Of a DNA stretch of 64,000 bases, positions 27,339 to 38,861 are shown piece after piece. The notes beneath the pieces were generated by a model, which made no database searches, was not told where the DNA came from, and saw nothing but the letters and a program-made list of their open reading frames with translations. The DNA lies in the NCBI GenBank assembly GCA_963931635.1, contig OZ007034.1, forward strand, positions 186,001 to 250,000, written 5' to 3'. The translations under genes were made by a program, and so were the position numbers. The first letter of the stretch is position 1. The number at the start of each line of letters is the position of its first letter. This DNA is from Caccoplasma sp905210875. Its GTDB lineage: Bacteria > Bacteroidota > Bacteroidia > Bacteroidales > UBA11471.

Positions 27339-30300
27339 TTATAGCGACACCACCTTGCATGAACGACGAGAGGTCGGCGATACCACATCGACGATATATA
27401 CGCCACTGCTCCCGACTGTCGTCGTGTATTGCGAGCCTTGGCTTTGGGCATCGAGCAGGCAATGACCCGATGTGTCGTAGAGGTAAATGCGTTCGCCACC
27501 TTGAAGTCCCTTGACATAGAGTGTGCGTTCATGGAGATACACCTGCAAAGCGATTTCAGCACTTTCCTTTCGGCGGAAAGAGAGCGAGAAACGACGGTCG
27601 GCATCTTCGGCACCTTCGGCAAAGAAAGTATAAGACGACTCTTTGAGATCGGTCGTCTGGCCTGTATGCACATCGGTCAAGAGTACTACATCATAATTAT
27701 CAATCATCGTCTCACGGGGCAAATCTATGGTATAGAAGCCACTATCGGCCACATATACTCCTATGGGAGTCGAAGATGTCTCGTCTACGGCCGCAGCAAG
27801 AGAGAAGCGCGTGCCGGTCGAGGGATTGGTTACATATATCTGCGGCACACTCCTATTCATGCTCATAAACTTAACACCATCACGACCCAACTCGTAACTC
27901 AGCGCATCGTGGGGAGAATCGGACGTACGGAGACGGGCTTCATCGGAGCCTCCATTTCCGGTAATACGCAAGAAGAGATCCATACCCGTGTTTGTTGCCG
28001 ACATCAGACTCGTCGACTGAGGTTGCGGGAAGAGCAGTTCTTCTTTCTCTCCATCTCCAATAACAGCCGTCTGGGTGAAGTATCCACCACCCAACTGAGC
28101 TGTACCGCCCTGCCACGACTCGGTAGTCGTATAGGTAAGACCGTCGTAACCATAGAGCAGATGGGGAAGATCCATGTCGACCAAGTCGTAGGCAGCCACC
28201 AAATAAGGTAGACCGAAGAGATTCCAGCCCATATTTTCCTTATGGGTAAAACGGGGTGTTCCGTCACTTTCCACCTCGGTGAGATTGTACTGCACGAGCG
28301 AGACGGTCTTGTCGGTATTGTTCTCGACATACAAAGATTCATTGCCCGTGGCCCGTCCGGTAAAACGATAGGTACCGGCCTGTGCCAGACAAAGGCCAAA
28401 TCCTTCGTTGGCCGCCAATACGCTCTTCTCTTCCCAATAAGGCGAGTTTGCCTCATGGTAACGAGACAGAGACTCGGCACGTGCCCGCCCGTTGTATGTT
28501 GCTACCGTGTCGCCTGTTGCTGCCTCTATGGGACTGGGCAGATAGGTTGTTCCGTCGTAATGCACCCGACTGATACTGTCGCGCTGCAAGGCATAGGGGA
28601 ATGCGGCCAACTGCCACCCTGCAGCAAAGGTTCGCTCTACGGCCACATAGTTGAGACTCACGGTATTTCCATTACCGTAAAGCGAGGTTCCTTCTTTGAG
28701 CAGGAGATAACCGGGAGCAAATGTAGTAGGCAGATTTTCGAGCAGGAGATTCCCGTCGTGCAGATAGACTACCGAACCACCGGCCGGAGCTTGTGTTGCC
28801 TTGTAACCCTCGGTGATGTTCCAAGTCTCAAAACAGCCGTAGTCGACAGCTCCGGCAAAGGTGCGTGCGTTACCCATTATGTCGCGGTCGGTTGCCAAGT
28901 TGACATAAGGAGCAAAAACTGCCGGTATGGCCGGAGTGGCGCTGGCACGGTCGATGGCCATACTCAACTCTTTGAGCTGGTAAGACAGTTCATCGGATAA
29001 ATAGGTATTGTAGGGATTACCGTCGAGGGGAAGGTCATCGCCGGTATAGAGTGAAGCTTCGAATACACGACCCTGCGTAGCCACGGTATTGAACATCTGT
29101 CCTGAACCTGAATGTACAACCGAAGAGCTGCCAACCGGCGCATCTATGGTAAGATTGACCAGCGTACCGCCCTCATTGGCTACTACCGGAGCCCCTTGTG
29201 CCGGCCGGTTGTCGGCCACAAGCATATTATAAAGCAGTCCGCCATGATTAGCAATGACAGGAGCGTTACTTCCGGTAACTGTTGCACCATGTACATAATT
29301 GTTACGCAGCACCATTTGTGAAGAAAGCGATACTACCGCGGCAGGCGATTCAGCGGCGGGTTCTACCTCAAAACCATCAAGCACGACAATACCCCCAAAC
29401 GCATCACTGCTACTGTAAGAAACACCTTCGATGCGTGTACGGGTGGTTGTCGAGGCCAAAAGGCCCGGACGGTCGGCAATAACCTTTTCGACCGTAACGG
29501 CAGGGTTCACGCCATCGGCCGTAACCGTATCGGTGTAACTGGCTGCCACACTTCCGTAGACCGAAACACCGTTGCGTAGAATCAGCGACTCACCGGTGTG
29601 ACCGCTCTTGACAAAAACGACAGCATTTTCACCGACATTGGCCCGGGTTGCTGCATAGACGGCACATAAATCGATGGCTTCTTGCAAGCGACCTTGTCCA
29701 AAGGCATTCTCCCAAGTAGTACCGTCTCCTTCAAGAGTCTTGCCGGGTTGGACATAAAGAATCGGATACAACAATTGGTTATTCTCATACGCCCCACGAT
29801 CTATATTATCGTCATACACACGGGCACTATTTAATGATATGTCGTAGCCCGAAGATTGGTCGGAAGCCAGATTCAGGGCCGAACGATAACTGATGGAATC
29901 GCCCTTGTTGAGAAGATTTGCCGAAGCTCCAATGTCGAAATCGCGAGATGCCAACACTCCATCATAGGGATTGAAGAAATTAGGACCGTTGATGACATCA
30001 TCGTTTTGTGCCGACAAATTATCGTTATGATATTGAGCATCATCGAGAGCCAACGTGGTGGCAGAAAGATTCTGTACGGCATTGTAACGGATATTATCGA
30101 CTTGAATAATCTGATTTCCTGCCGATGGTGAAGAGGATAGCTGTGGCATAACGATGCCTGCCGAGGCAGACTGGTCGATGCCTTTTCCACCATTACGCCA
30201 TAATACCGAATTATACAGTTTGGAAGGATAACGAGGTTGCACCTCTCCGCCATATATACTGTCGGAGAGTACCGGCACACCGGTATTCAGAGCTATTGTC

Positions 30301-33300
30301 GCATTGAAAATTTCCGTATCGACTGCATCGATGGGTACCCCTCGATTGGAATGGAACAGGGTATTGTAAATGAGCGTGCGTCCCCCGCGACCGGCTATCT
30401 TCACCACCGGCAAGCCAACCGACTCTCCATCGCTACCCCTGAACTCACAACCACTCAACACCAGTTTCACCGTATTGTCATCATCGACTCCGCTACTTGT
30501 TTCATACCGGAATGCGGCTCCGTAGGGATTTTCAAAGGTAAGGTTTTCAATCGTCATGGGGATAACCGTCCGATTCGATACAGCGTCCTGCTCATTGCCT
30601 TCCCGATTGGCAATGTCTTCGATGTTGAAAAGCGACTTCACCCCAGAATTGATGGTTGTAATGACGGTCTTGTAATTTTCCCCTCGATAAATAGGGCTCT
30701 CAACAGGTATTGGTTGCAACTGGTTATCATCGTTGTACCCACCAGATATACGTAGTGAACCGACATTTTTTGTTTCTCCGGCTACCGTCTCACCTTGCGA
30801 CCCATAACGGGTATTAACAACAAAGCCGCCATTCTTATTGATCGTATAAATAGGAGCGAACTCTCCTTCGGTCATGTAAATGATTTTGTCTTTTCCATTG
30901 CGATTGAGCAAAAGCCGTTCTATGGCTCGTTGCAGGTTACTCGTTGCCGTAGACCAAGACGAACCGTCGTTAACATTTCCTGGAATCTCTTCGGCACACA
31001 CATAGAGTGTATCAGCATCGGTATTTAGGAGCGAATGCTGATATTCATAGACACCTATATCGATATAGGTATTCTGGCCCGACTCTTCAATCGTGCGGTT
31101 GGGATCGAGACAGACACGACTGATGTTACGGCCATCACCTGATCTCATATACAAATCGTCCAAGCCCGGGAACAATGGTTCATAAATCGTAATATTTCCA
31201 AGCTCCACATAATGAGGAATTTCAAAATAAAGGCCTCCTGTCTGCTCGGGAACCGTCCACAACCAAGAATCGGTGGCATCATTGTACTCCTGAGCGCCCC
31301 AACCCCATCCGGCATCTACCAGTGGATTGATGCGACTGAGCGACCAGTCGGCAGTCTGCTGATATCCGGACACGCCTGCCAGCGTCGACGGGTTGGCAAA
31401 GTTTGGCCCATACAGCGACCTGTTTTCGGCGGTAAGCTGCACGTTGTTATTCTTGAAATTTTCAATATTTCCGACAGCTTCTTCGTCTCTGTCGTTCTCT
31501 CCTATTTCAGGAGTCTTGTCCCACCCCTCTTCATAGGCACAGAAGTGAAGAATGTCGGGAGCGTCGGCAACGGAAGGGTCGGTAAACAATGTACCGTCGG
31601 TCCGCCACTTGTTGATTGTATAACGGGCTGCATCGGACTCATTACCCCAAAAGGCCGTATTGAAAACCAAGTTGGCCGAGAGATTGAGACTTTCAGTTCC
31701 TATGGACGACTTGTTCAACGAATAGATACAAGGATACTCGGCAGCCTTGTTCCGTACCAAATTGCAGTTTACCACCCAAATACGAGAGAGGCTTTCATTG
31801 AAAATTGCACCTCCTTTATTGGCGGCCTCGTTGTTGGCATACAATGAATTTATCGAATAGACTGCTCCATCGACATAAATAGCCCCACCCGAACCGGCAT
31901 ACTCACCACCTACTCCGGCAGTTGAAGCAACCGCCTCATTGGCAGATATCTGCGAATTGAATATCGAACATATACCCGTATTGTATATGGCACCTCCCAA
32001 TATACCGCTGTTTCCGTAGATGAGACTGCGACGAATGGTGAGCGGTATGTAACGTCTTTGTTCCGATATGCCGCCGTTATCAGTACCGTCGACGCATACA
32101 GCACCGCCCTTATAATAATTGTCAAGATAAGCTTCGTCGCCGGAGACCAAATTTGCAGCATAACCACCCGTTATGGTCACGCCATCGATAATAATAGGCA
32201 ACCCCGAAGCGACCTGAGAGTTGGGGGAATAAACTAAATCGGGAAGTGTACCCACCTTATCAGGATCGGCACAAGCATAAATGACATGATAAACGCCATG
32301 CACACTTATTTCGCTATTTGTCTTTCCTGAAAAATATGTTTGGTAAACATACTCCCATGGTTCTATAATGGAATTACCGTTTATATCCATACGTTCACGG
32401 GCATTAAGGTAATCGGTACCACTACCACCTTCAAAATTGATACCAGCAACCGAATGTGTTACCTGATCTATCTCTTGACAATAGAGTTCATCACCAGAGA
32501 ATCCGCCGAAAATAGACACACCTTCGGGTACGGTAAATGTCGACGTACGGGCATTCTCGACAGTCGTGCCGTCGCTGGCTTCACGCGGCGTATAGGTACC
32601 CCCTGCAAGGTATATCTCAAAGCGCAAATTTCTATTCTCCTGCCCGTCTATCAACGGTTCCTGCTTGTTGCGAATATGCTTGATATATCGCAATGCATCG
32701 TGCAATTCATACATGGGATAGACAAACGATGCTCCACGTACCTGATACAGGGTATCACTACCCGACAATTGTGCCGAAAGTAATTGTCTGAGATCTTTAT
32801 GCAGCACGGTACCATCGGTAACAAAGATACGTTGAAGAAGAACATTGTCAGAAGGCGTTACTGAATAGCCTAATGCACGGGCTCCAATATCTATGTTTTC
32901 ATCGGGCATACGCACTTCGTGAGAAAAATCATGAGTCGATGCCTGCACTCCCGATATCCATGTCATATACTCTGTTGCCGGCATTCCGGTACCTACCAGA
33001 ATAGACGTTTCCTCAATCATATAAAGAGAATCGTTCTCGACAAAACGCACACCACTGGCATTATCGGCCGAGACCGAACGGTTGTTCAATCCGGGTATCA
33101 ACAAATTCTCCACAGCGACATAAGTGAAGGGATAGGTATCGTTTTCATCGCCATTGTAATTGCCATATACATCTTTGGCATAATTGGCCGTATTGCCCCA
33201 GAATACCGAAGAATTGACATTCAAGCTACGGTCGGTAAAATAGATTCCGCCACCTTCGCCCGAGGCTTTGTTCTGCACAACGGTCGAGGTGATGATGTAG

Positions 33301-36300
33301 GTCGAGTCGCTTTCACTTTCACTGTCGACATATAAGCCAGCACCAGTATCGGCACTATTGTCGCAGATAAGTGATCCCGAGACGATGGCACCAGGTTTCA
33401 AATACACTCCACCACCCTCTTGTGATGCAGAATTTCCTCGTACAATGCAATTGCGTATATGGGCATACGACTCGGCCAAGACACCTCCCCCGCGGCTATC
33501 GTCTTCGCGCAGTGAACCATCGGCATTACCACCAGTAATGAACAGCCCGTCAAGCACTGCATATCCTGCTTCGGCAGGAATCCGCTGGTAGGCATCATTA
33601 CTGTCGCGCATGAGATTACCGTCGGCATCGTAGAGCAGGTCGGTAAAGACAACCGCGTGGTATGTGTTAATAAGCGACGTATCGGCAGCAGAAACATACT
33701 CGGCTTTGAATGTTGTCCGATGGCCAGGGATATCGCGCGTGGCTTCGGCAAAGGTTTCGTCGTAACCGCCCCAAACTTCTACTCCACGCGGTACGATAAG
33801 GGCGTAACTGCGCACATCTTCATCTTCTTCGACCATCTGATTCTCGGTGGGAACAACCGTCGTACGCCGTGGCGCATAAGGAGTCGAGCTACCGGCAACC
33901 TTTACGACACAAGGTACGGTGGGATTCTGGGCTTTCTGGCGTCCGGCTGCATCGAGTACCTGCTGCAACTTCATCCAACAAGCCGCATTATCGGGACTCG
34001 ATGCCGAAGCATTACCTTCTTCGGCTCCGCTGTACGATACGTAGTAGACATACACTTTTTCATACGTCGTACCACCTATCACCAGCTCTATCTCATCTGG
34101 GATTATACCGTAAGCACCGTTATACTCGTAGGCACCGATGTCAATAGTACAGTCTTGTATACGGTCGGCAAAATCGACATCGGTAAGCGGGAGAGTAATG
34201 CGCTTGGAAGCGTCGTTGGGGTCTGTCGGCTCATTAAGGCCGGCATTGATGCAGAGTGAAGAGCCGGAGAGCCGGAAATTATTATTTGCTTTGGCATCGG
34301 GATCGGAAAAAGGATTGGCCAAAGCCGTACCTTGCATATTCCCATCGGCTTCGCTAAGTTTACTTACAATAGCCCTATCATTATCATCATTTTGATTGTA
34401 AGCTGTTTGAGTATGGACATAACAATTTCTGAAACGTTCAAGTTTTGAAGGTGTAACAGCACCAATTACTTTATTGGAATTTCCATAAAACAGTGTATTA
34501 AATACATTCAAAGAGATATTTTCATTATAGTCTCCTTGATATTGATACATGCCACCGACTCCTTTGGAGCCATTATAAGCGACGGTATTGTTAAAGAATG
34601 TCGCAGTCTCAATAAATATTCCGCCGCCATTATCCGATGCATAATTATTTGTAACCAGGAGGTTATATCCTGTACCTAGAATCATGTACATACCACCTCC
34701 ATACCCGTCAGGATTACTGTTTTTTGTCGATATTACGACATTATCATAAATAAAACAGTTTTCGACAGTTCCGTCATTACTGTCTACATAGACCCCTCCC
34801 CCTCGAGTCCGCTCTCCGATATTATAGTTGTTACGTATGACACAATTTCGCACCGTCACCCCTTGGAAAAGGCGTACACCAGCACCACCATCGCGATTGG
34901 CCGATATACCATTGATAAACCCGTTTCGAATGGTAAAACCGTCCCACGCAGGATTTCCGGTATAATGAAGATAGTCATTGCGATAACTATTGGAATAGGT
35001 ATTTTCATCATTTGTGGAGGCTGACGAACCATGTGCATAGGTTCCTCCTAATGGAGCATAAGTGGGTAGACATACATCGGGCTGATAGAGAACAGGTTTC
35101 CGGATAGATGTGGGCAAGTCCGATGCCACCCCATATTGCCCAGCAACGGCATTTGTAACCGTAACTGGTGGCGTGCTGCTTATCTGCAAAATAGTCTCAT
35201 AGAGAGGTATGTCGCTCTCGGTTGTCTGCTTCTCGTTGCCAATCGGTACACCCTTCGCCATGAGCGGGTGACGCTCACTCTCGCCGGGTGAACCTATTTC
35301 GACATTGGGGAAGCCCCCTTTGACCGAAACCGAGTCACGTATGACAAAGCCTTTATAGTCGGTATAGGTACCGCCGGCCACCCACACTTCGAGGCATTTG
35401 TTTGCAGCACGAGCTGCTTGAACTGTCTTTTCCACAGCGTATTGTAAACCGCCGACATAACGTTCTTCTCGGGTATTTGTGATTCTATAAAGATGAGAGG
35501 TGCTATTTACCTGATTTTTTATTGCATTCCTTATCGTACTGGACGAAGGGGAACCCCACGAATATACAGAAACTTCACCTGAAACTTGATAAGAATTACT
35601 GCCATTATTATTGGTATATCCATTTGCTCCATTATTCCATCGGCACACACAGGTATAACTATAATAATACATACCCCATGAATCTCTGATATATGTATAT
35701 TGTATATCGTTATCGCTTATCTCTATATCGCCCCAAAATTTCTTACTGGCATTGGAGGTTTCGCCATAAGGACATGTTGCGGCATCGTAGTATCCCACAT
35801 AGCGGCTGCTTGCCGTCGAATCGGCTATCATGGTCGAGGTGGTAAGGTCATATATGGCATTGCCATTGATGGCTGTCGCCCATGACGAACCGTCGCCGCC
35901 ACGGGTAAGATCGACACGACCATCGGCCGTGCGATAATCGCGTACATAAAATACCGTACCTTTAAGCGGAAGTTTATCATTTTGATAGGCTCCGATATCG
36001 GGACCTCCGCCGGTCAGGCGAGATGTAACGGTCGTAATATCGGTTGCCGAATAGGTGCTGCCCGCAGATGCTTTATTGATAATAGGGTTCATGTTCGATG
36101 GCATATAGTTTGTATACCCTCCGTTGTAGGTATTATATGCATCGACCGTGTGGCCTATGTTACGCGTGGGATTTTCGCACATCGGATAGGTAGCATCGTT
36201 TCTGTTGTAAGTAAGTGTCGAGAAATTTCCATTGTCGTTGTACCCTGCCCCGGCATCAAAAGCACTGTAAGTTGCCGTTACGTTTTTCAAGGTAAGGGCA

Positions 36301-38861
36301 CTATCGGCCGTAAGACGGGTACAGTCGTCATAAGCCCGGGAAGCATTGCTCCACACCCAACTGTTGACCATTGATACTTTTCCGGGCTGCGTGGCACAGA
36401 CTCCATAACCCACATTTTTGACAATTGTCTGGTGATCGAGCTCGACAGATATCTCATCATTTCCTTCGGCAGGAATATCAAAACAGAGAGCCGCAGCTTC
36501 ACCCGAAGCCATATCGACCGACGTATTGTTGTTGATGACACAATTGGACATCTTCAAGTCAAATTTCGCTCCGGGATATGGTTGCGCATATAGGGCAGCG
36601 CCTTTATTGGCTACACAGTTCTCTATAAGACAGTTGCGTATGACATTGCCCGTCATGGAGCCATCGCCCGTGACTCCGGCCACGGGGTCGACAGCCATAA
36701 CAATACCTCCACCGTTTTTGATGAGAGCTGTCTCGGTACCGGTGAGCGTGGCATCACCGTTGACGATATGAAATCCATCAAGTACGGCACCGGATACCTC
36801 GCGGAAAATCACACAATGATAGACATACTCATCGGTTCCAACTTTCCCGTCGATAATTGAGCGATACTTGACCGGATTACGCACAGAACGATCGGTGCGA
36901 CTGAGAGCCCGGGCATAACCACCATAGAGTTCAACACCGGAGACCATCTGTATACCGGCCGAGAGATAACGGGTATTGGTATAGGCACACAAGGGCGATA
37001 CATTACCCTCTTTTACATAAATACGTTTGACTTTTCCTGCATAAGCGTCGGCATTATCACGAAAATGCGACAGGGCCACATTGAGATACACCAGCGAAGC
37101 GTCCCAGCTGCCGCCGAGGCCATTGGCATCAATTCTATTTATCTCGGGGTCGACAAACAAGGCAACGGTATCGCCCGACATATAGGGCGTTATGACTGCA
37201 TTACTGATGCGATAGGCTCCCAAAGAGGGGCAAATACTGTATGCCTCGCCGCATATATCGACCGTGGTAGTTGCCCTATCGAGCGGATAGGACGACAGAG
37301 CCGAGATGTCGGAGATTTTACGACCATACTCCCTCACGGGCGATACAGATGCCGGCTGCCAAGAATAACGGGTATCGTAGTCGATGGCTTCGCCCATGAC
37401 ACCCGACACGGCCAAGAAACTGGCGTCGAGAGGAGGATTGATAAACACCGGATAATTCTCTGTATTGGAAGTCGTCGACACATTTTCCCGTTCGAGCGAA
37501 AGAATAGAAGCTCGATAGGTATAGGTCCACTCGGTAACGGCCTGGTCGGAAAACGCCGAATATAATACCAGAGACGTAAGGTCGCCCGTCTTGTCGGCAT
37601 CGGGGCGGTGATAATATTGCACAACACCTGTCGTTCCCACTGTACTTCCCCAAAAAAGCGAATTGATGATGCAGGCATAATTCTCTACATAGACACCTCC
37701 ACTTTTTCCGTTCTGTACGCCATTAAGAGTGATACCCAATCCATTGCAGCGATTGGCCGTAACTGTCATGTTGTTAAGGATACCGCCATTGCGCATGTAG
37801 ATACCGCCACCTTCGTTCGAGGCCGTATTGTTGGATACAACCGAAGAAACGGCGGCCATATTGAGATGGTCGGACAAGATGCCCGATGCTTCTCCGGAAT
37901 TGTACAAGGCCAAACCACCTCCATTGGCGGCAAAATTATTGACTATCATGGAATAGCGGACATCGCCTCCATCAACTAATGCGACACCGCCACCATAACC
38001 TTCGGTCGTAGCAGTACCTCCGGGCGATGTATTGCGATGGACATAGCACGACTCGACAAGACCTCCTCCATGGAGATAGACGCCACCACCACGCTCGGTA
38101 GCTGAATTTTCGGTAATAATACAGTTGCGCACAACACCGCCATCAACCAAATATACGCCACCACCTCTACTGTAATGTACACCGGTAAACGTGGGATCGG
38201 AGGCATACCCGTGCTTGATGGTGAAACCGTCGAGCACGGATTCGCGTTGGAGCGGTACGGGAGCGCCATCAGCGCCAAATCCGTTGGAGACAAACCACAC
38301 GACATGATAGACATTCGATGGAAATACCGTTGTAAAATTCTGAGCCGACTCATTCCACTGGAACACAGCAGGATTACTGGGTAACAAATCGCCCGAGAGT
38401 ACGGTTTCATACTTGAATTGCCAGCCATACTCGGCATTGTCTCTCATGGGCCGCAGGGAGGGATCTTCGATATAGTTACCGTCGGCCGTCTCTCTACCGC
38501 CGGCCGGGAAACCTCCATACACGGTAATACCCTCTTTCATCTTGAATGAGGCAAAGAGTGTGCTACCTTCATCGGTCGATTCCGACGGGTAATAGGTGCC
38601 CTCAGCCACAAAAATCTCTCCCCCCTCGGCGATGCTGTTGGTCGACATATAGAGGGCCAAATCATTTATGGCCTCTTGCAAGTTGTTCTTGGCCGTAGCC
38701 CAACTCATTCCGTCGTTGGTATAGGCACCGTTGTTCACATCGACATATCGGCGCAATGCCGACTGTGCGGCAACCGATGCCACACTCCATATCATGAAAG
38801 CGAAAAACGCCGATAAAAATTTACTCCATCGCATCATAGTCGTAACTGCCTTTTCATTCAT
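27339..38861 (-). CDS. Giant seven-module parallel beta-helix protein with T9SS-like C-terminus (3840 residues)
   Basis: A signal peptide (MMRWSKFLSAFFAFMIWSVASVAAQ) precedes seven consecutive modules. Most open with a Y/F-V strand and GxSWATAxxxLQxAI (about residues 37, 567, 967, 1600, 2007, 2615, 3035). They continue with IYVAGGTY-like and GVxxYGGF strands, then many short beta-helix rungs (GGGVYxxxGGxVxNCxIxxN), and close with D-x-G-A-Y-E (about 545, 953, 1570, 1987, 2600, 3019, 3337). Residues 3340-3760 form a different Ig-like or propeller-like region. The last 75 residues (LYDTSGHCLL ... SGVYIVDVVS ... CKVVSL) resemble a type A T9SS sorting domain. It overlaps the preceding lipoprotein gene by 8 bp at the end of the fimbrial operon. 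I infer a cell-surface adhesin or glycan-binding stalk; no pectate-lyase catalytic site was identified. Confidence 0.85.
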   Translation of the reverse strand: MNEKAVTTMMRWSKFLSAFFAFMIWSVASVAAQSALRRYVDVNNGAYTNDGMSWATAKNNLQEAINDLALYMSTNSIAEGGEIFVAEGTYYPSESTDEGSTLFASFKMKEGITVYGGFPAGGRETADGNYIEDPSLRPMRDNAEYGWQFKYETVLSGDLLPSNPAVFQWNESAQNFTTVFPSNVYHVVWFVSNGFGADGAPVPLQRESVLDGFTIKHGYASDPTFTGVHYSRGGGVYLVDGGVVRNCIITENSATERGGGVYLHGGGLVESCYVHRNTSPGGTATTEGYGGGVALVDGGDVRYSMIVNNFAANGGGLALYNSGEASGILSDHLNMAAVSSVVSNNTASNEGGGIYMRNGGILNNMTVTANRCNGLGITLNGVQNGKSGGVYVENYACIINSLFWGSTVGTTGVVQYYHRPDADKTGDLTSLVLYSAFSDQAVTEWTYTYRASILSLERENVSTTSNTENYPVFINPPLDASFLAVSGVMGEAIDYDTRYSWQPASVSPVREYGRKISDISALSSYPLDRATTTVDICGEAYSICPSLGAYRISNAVITPYMSGDTVALFVDPEINRIDANGLGGSWDASLVYLNVALSHFRDNADAYAGKVKRIYVKEGNVSPLCAYTNTRYLSAGIQMVSGVELYGGYARALSRTDRSVRNPVKYRSIIDGKVGTDEYVYHCVIFREVSGAVLDGFHIVNGDATLTGTETALIKNGGGIVMAVDPVAGVTGDGSMTGNVIRNCLIENCVANKGAALYAQPYPGAKFDLKMSNCVINNNTSVDMASGEAAALCFDIPAEGNDEISVELDHQTIVKNVGYGVCATQPGKVSMVNSWVWSNASRAYDDCTRLTADSALTLKNVTATYSAFDAGAGYNDNGNFSTLTYNRNDATYPMCENPTRNIGHTVDAYNTYNGGYTNYMPSNMNPIINKASAGSTYSATDITTVTSRLTGGGPDIGAYQNDKLPLKGTVFYVRDYRTADGRVDLTRGGDGSSWATAINGNAIYDLTTSTMIADSTASSRYVGYYDAATCPYGETSNASKKFWGDIEISDNDIQYTYIRDSWGMYYYSYTCVCRWNNGANGYTNNNGSNSYQVSGEVSVYSWGSPSSSTIRNAIKNQVNSTSHLYRITNTREERYVGGLQYAVEKTVQAARAANKCLEVWVAGGTYTDYKGFVIRDSVSVKGGFPNVEIGSPGESERHPLMAKGVPIGNEKQTTESDIPLYETILQISSTPPVTVTNAVAGQYGVASDLPTSIRKPVLYQPDVCLPTYAPLGGTYAHGSSASTNDENTYSNSYRNDYLHYTGNPAWDGFTIRNGFINGISANRDGGAGVRLFQGVTVRNCVIRNNYNIGERTRGGGVYVDSNDGTVENCFIYDNVVISTKNSNPDGYGGGMYMILGTGYNLLVTNNYASDNGGGIFIETATFFNNTVAYNGSKGVGGMYQYQGDYNENISLNVFNTLFYGNSNKVIGAVTPSKLERFRNCYVHTQTAYNQNDDNDRAIVSKLSEADGNMQGTALANPFSDPDAKANNNFRLSGSSLCINAGLNEPTDPNDASKRITLPLTDVDFADRIQDCTIDIGAYEYNGAYGIIPDEIELVIGGTTYEKVYVYYVSYSGAEEGNASASSPDNAACWMKLQQVLDAAGRQKAQNPTVPCVVKVAGSSTPYAPRRTTVVPTENQMVEEDEDVRSYALIVPRGVEVWGGYDETFAEATRDIPGHRTTFKAEYVSAADTSLINTYHAVVFTDLLYDADGNLMRDSNDAYQRIPAEAGYAVLDGLFITGGNADGSLREDDSRGGGVLAESYAHIRNCIVRGNSASQEGGGVYLKPGAIVSGSLICDNSADTGAGLYVDSESESDSTYIITSTVVQNKASGEGGGIYFTDRSLNVNSSVFWGNTANYAKDVYGNYNGDENDTYPFTYVAVENLLIPGLNNRSVSADNASGVRFVENDSLYMIEETSILVGTGMPATEYMTWISGVQASTHDFSHEVRMPDENIDIGARALGYSVTPSDNVLLQRIFVTDGTVLHKDLRQLLSAQLSGSDTLYQVRGASFVYPMYELHDALRYIKHIRNKQEPLIDGQENRNLRFEIYLAGGTYTPREASDGTTVENARTSTFTVPEGVSIFGGFSGDELYCQEIDQVTHSVAGINFEGGSGTDYLNARERMDINGNSIIEPWEYVYQTYFSGKTNSEISVHGVYHVIYACADPDKVGTLPDLVYSPNSQVASGLPIIIDGVTITGGYAANLVSGDEAYLDNYYKGGAVCVDGTDNGGISEQRRYIPLTIRRSLIYGNSGILGGAIYNTGICSIFNSQISANEAVASTAGVGGEYAGSGGAIYVDGAVYSINSLYANNEAANKGGAIFNESLSRIWVVNCNLVRNKAAEYPCIYSLNKSSIGTESLNLSANLVFNTAFWGNESDAARYTINKWRTDGTLFTDPSVADAPDILHFCAYEEGWDKTPEIGENDRDEEAVGNIENFKNNNVQLTAENRSLYGPNFANPSTLAGVSGYQQTADWSLSRINPLVDAGWGWGAQEYNDATDSWLWTVPEQTGGLYFEIPHYVELGNITIYEPLFPGLDDLYMRSGDGRNISRVCLDPNRTIEESGQNTYIDIGVYEYQHSLLNTDADTLYVCAEEIPGNVNDGSSWSTATSNLQRAIERLLLNRNGKDKIIYMTEGEFAPIYTINKNGGFVVNTRYGSQGETVAGETKNVGSLRISGGYNDDNQLQPIPVESPIYRGENYKTVITTINSGVKSLFNIEDIANREGNEQDAVSNRTVIPMTIENLTFENPYGAAFRYETSSGVDDDNTVKLVLSGCEFRGSDGESVGLPVVKIAGRGGRTLIYNTLFHSNRGVPIDAVDTEIFNATIALNTGVPVLSDSIYGGEVQPRYPSKLYNSVLWRNGGKGIDQSASAGIVMPQLSSSPSAGNQIIQVDNIRYNAVQNLSATTLALDDAQYHNDNLSAQNDDVINGPNFFNPYDGVLASRDFDIGASANLLNKGDSISYRSALNLASDQSSGYDISLNSARVYDDNIDRGAYENNQLLYPILYVQPGKTLEGDGTTWENAFGQGRLQEAIDLCAVYAATRANVGENAVVFVKSGHTGESLILRNGVSVYGSVAASYTDTVTADGVNPAVTVEKVIADRPGLLASTTTRTRIEGVSYSSSDAFGGIVVLDGFEVEPAAESPAAVVSLSSQMVLRNNYVHGATVTGSNAPVIANHGGLLYNMLVADNRPAQGAPVVANEGGTLVNLTIDAPVGSSSVVHSGSGQMFNTVATQGRVFEASLYTGDDLPLDGNPYNTYLSDELSYQLKELSMAIDRASATPAIPAVFAPYVNLATDRDIMGNARTFAGAVDYGCFETWNITEGYKATQAPAGGSVVYLHDGNLLLENLPTTFAPGYLLLKEGTSLYGNGNTVSLNYVAVERTFAAGWQLAAFPYALQRDSISRVHYDGTTYLPSPIEAATGDTVATYNGRARAESLSRYHEANSPYWEEKSVLAANEGFGLCLAQAGTYRFTGRATGNESLYVENNTDKTVSLVQYNLTEVESDGTPRFTHKENMGWNLFGLPYLVAAYDLVDMDLPHLLYGYDGLTYTTTESWQGGTAQLGGGYFTQTAVIGDGEKEELLFPQPQSTSLMSATNTGMDLFLRITGNGGSDEARLRTSDSPHDALSYELGRDGVKFMSMNRSVPQIYVTNPSTGTRFSLAAAVDETSSTPIGVYVADSGFYTIDLPRETMIDNYDVVLLTDVHTGQTTDLKESSYTFFAEGAEDADRRFSLSFRRKESAEIALQVYLHERTLYVKGLQGGERIYLYDTSGHCLLDAQSQGSQYTTTVGSSGVYIVDVVSPTSRRSCKVVSL

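Noticed and set aside
33300..38300. CRISPR-like periodicity in the giant gene
   Set aside because: The recurring short motifs are degenerate codons for beta-helix rungs; spacing and sequence vary and no identical repeats with spacers occur.
27339..38861. Many plus-strand frames of 60-260 codons opposite the giant gene
   Set aside because: They are antisense shadows of a strongly patterned coding sequence and lack signal peptides, leaders or family motifs.
27339..38861. Pectate lyase or other polysaccharide lyase activity for the giant protein
   Set aside because: Only the beta-helix scaffold is visible; no conserved catalytic Arg/Lys/Asp pattern could be identified.
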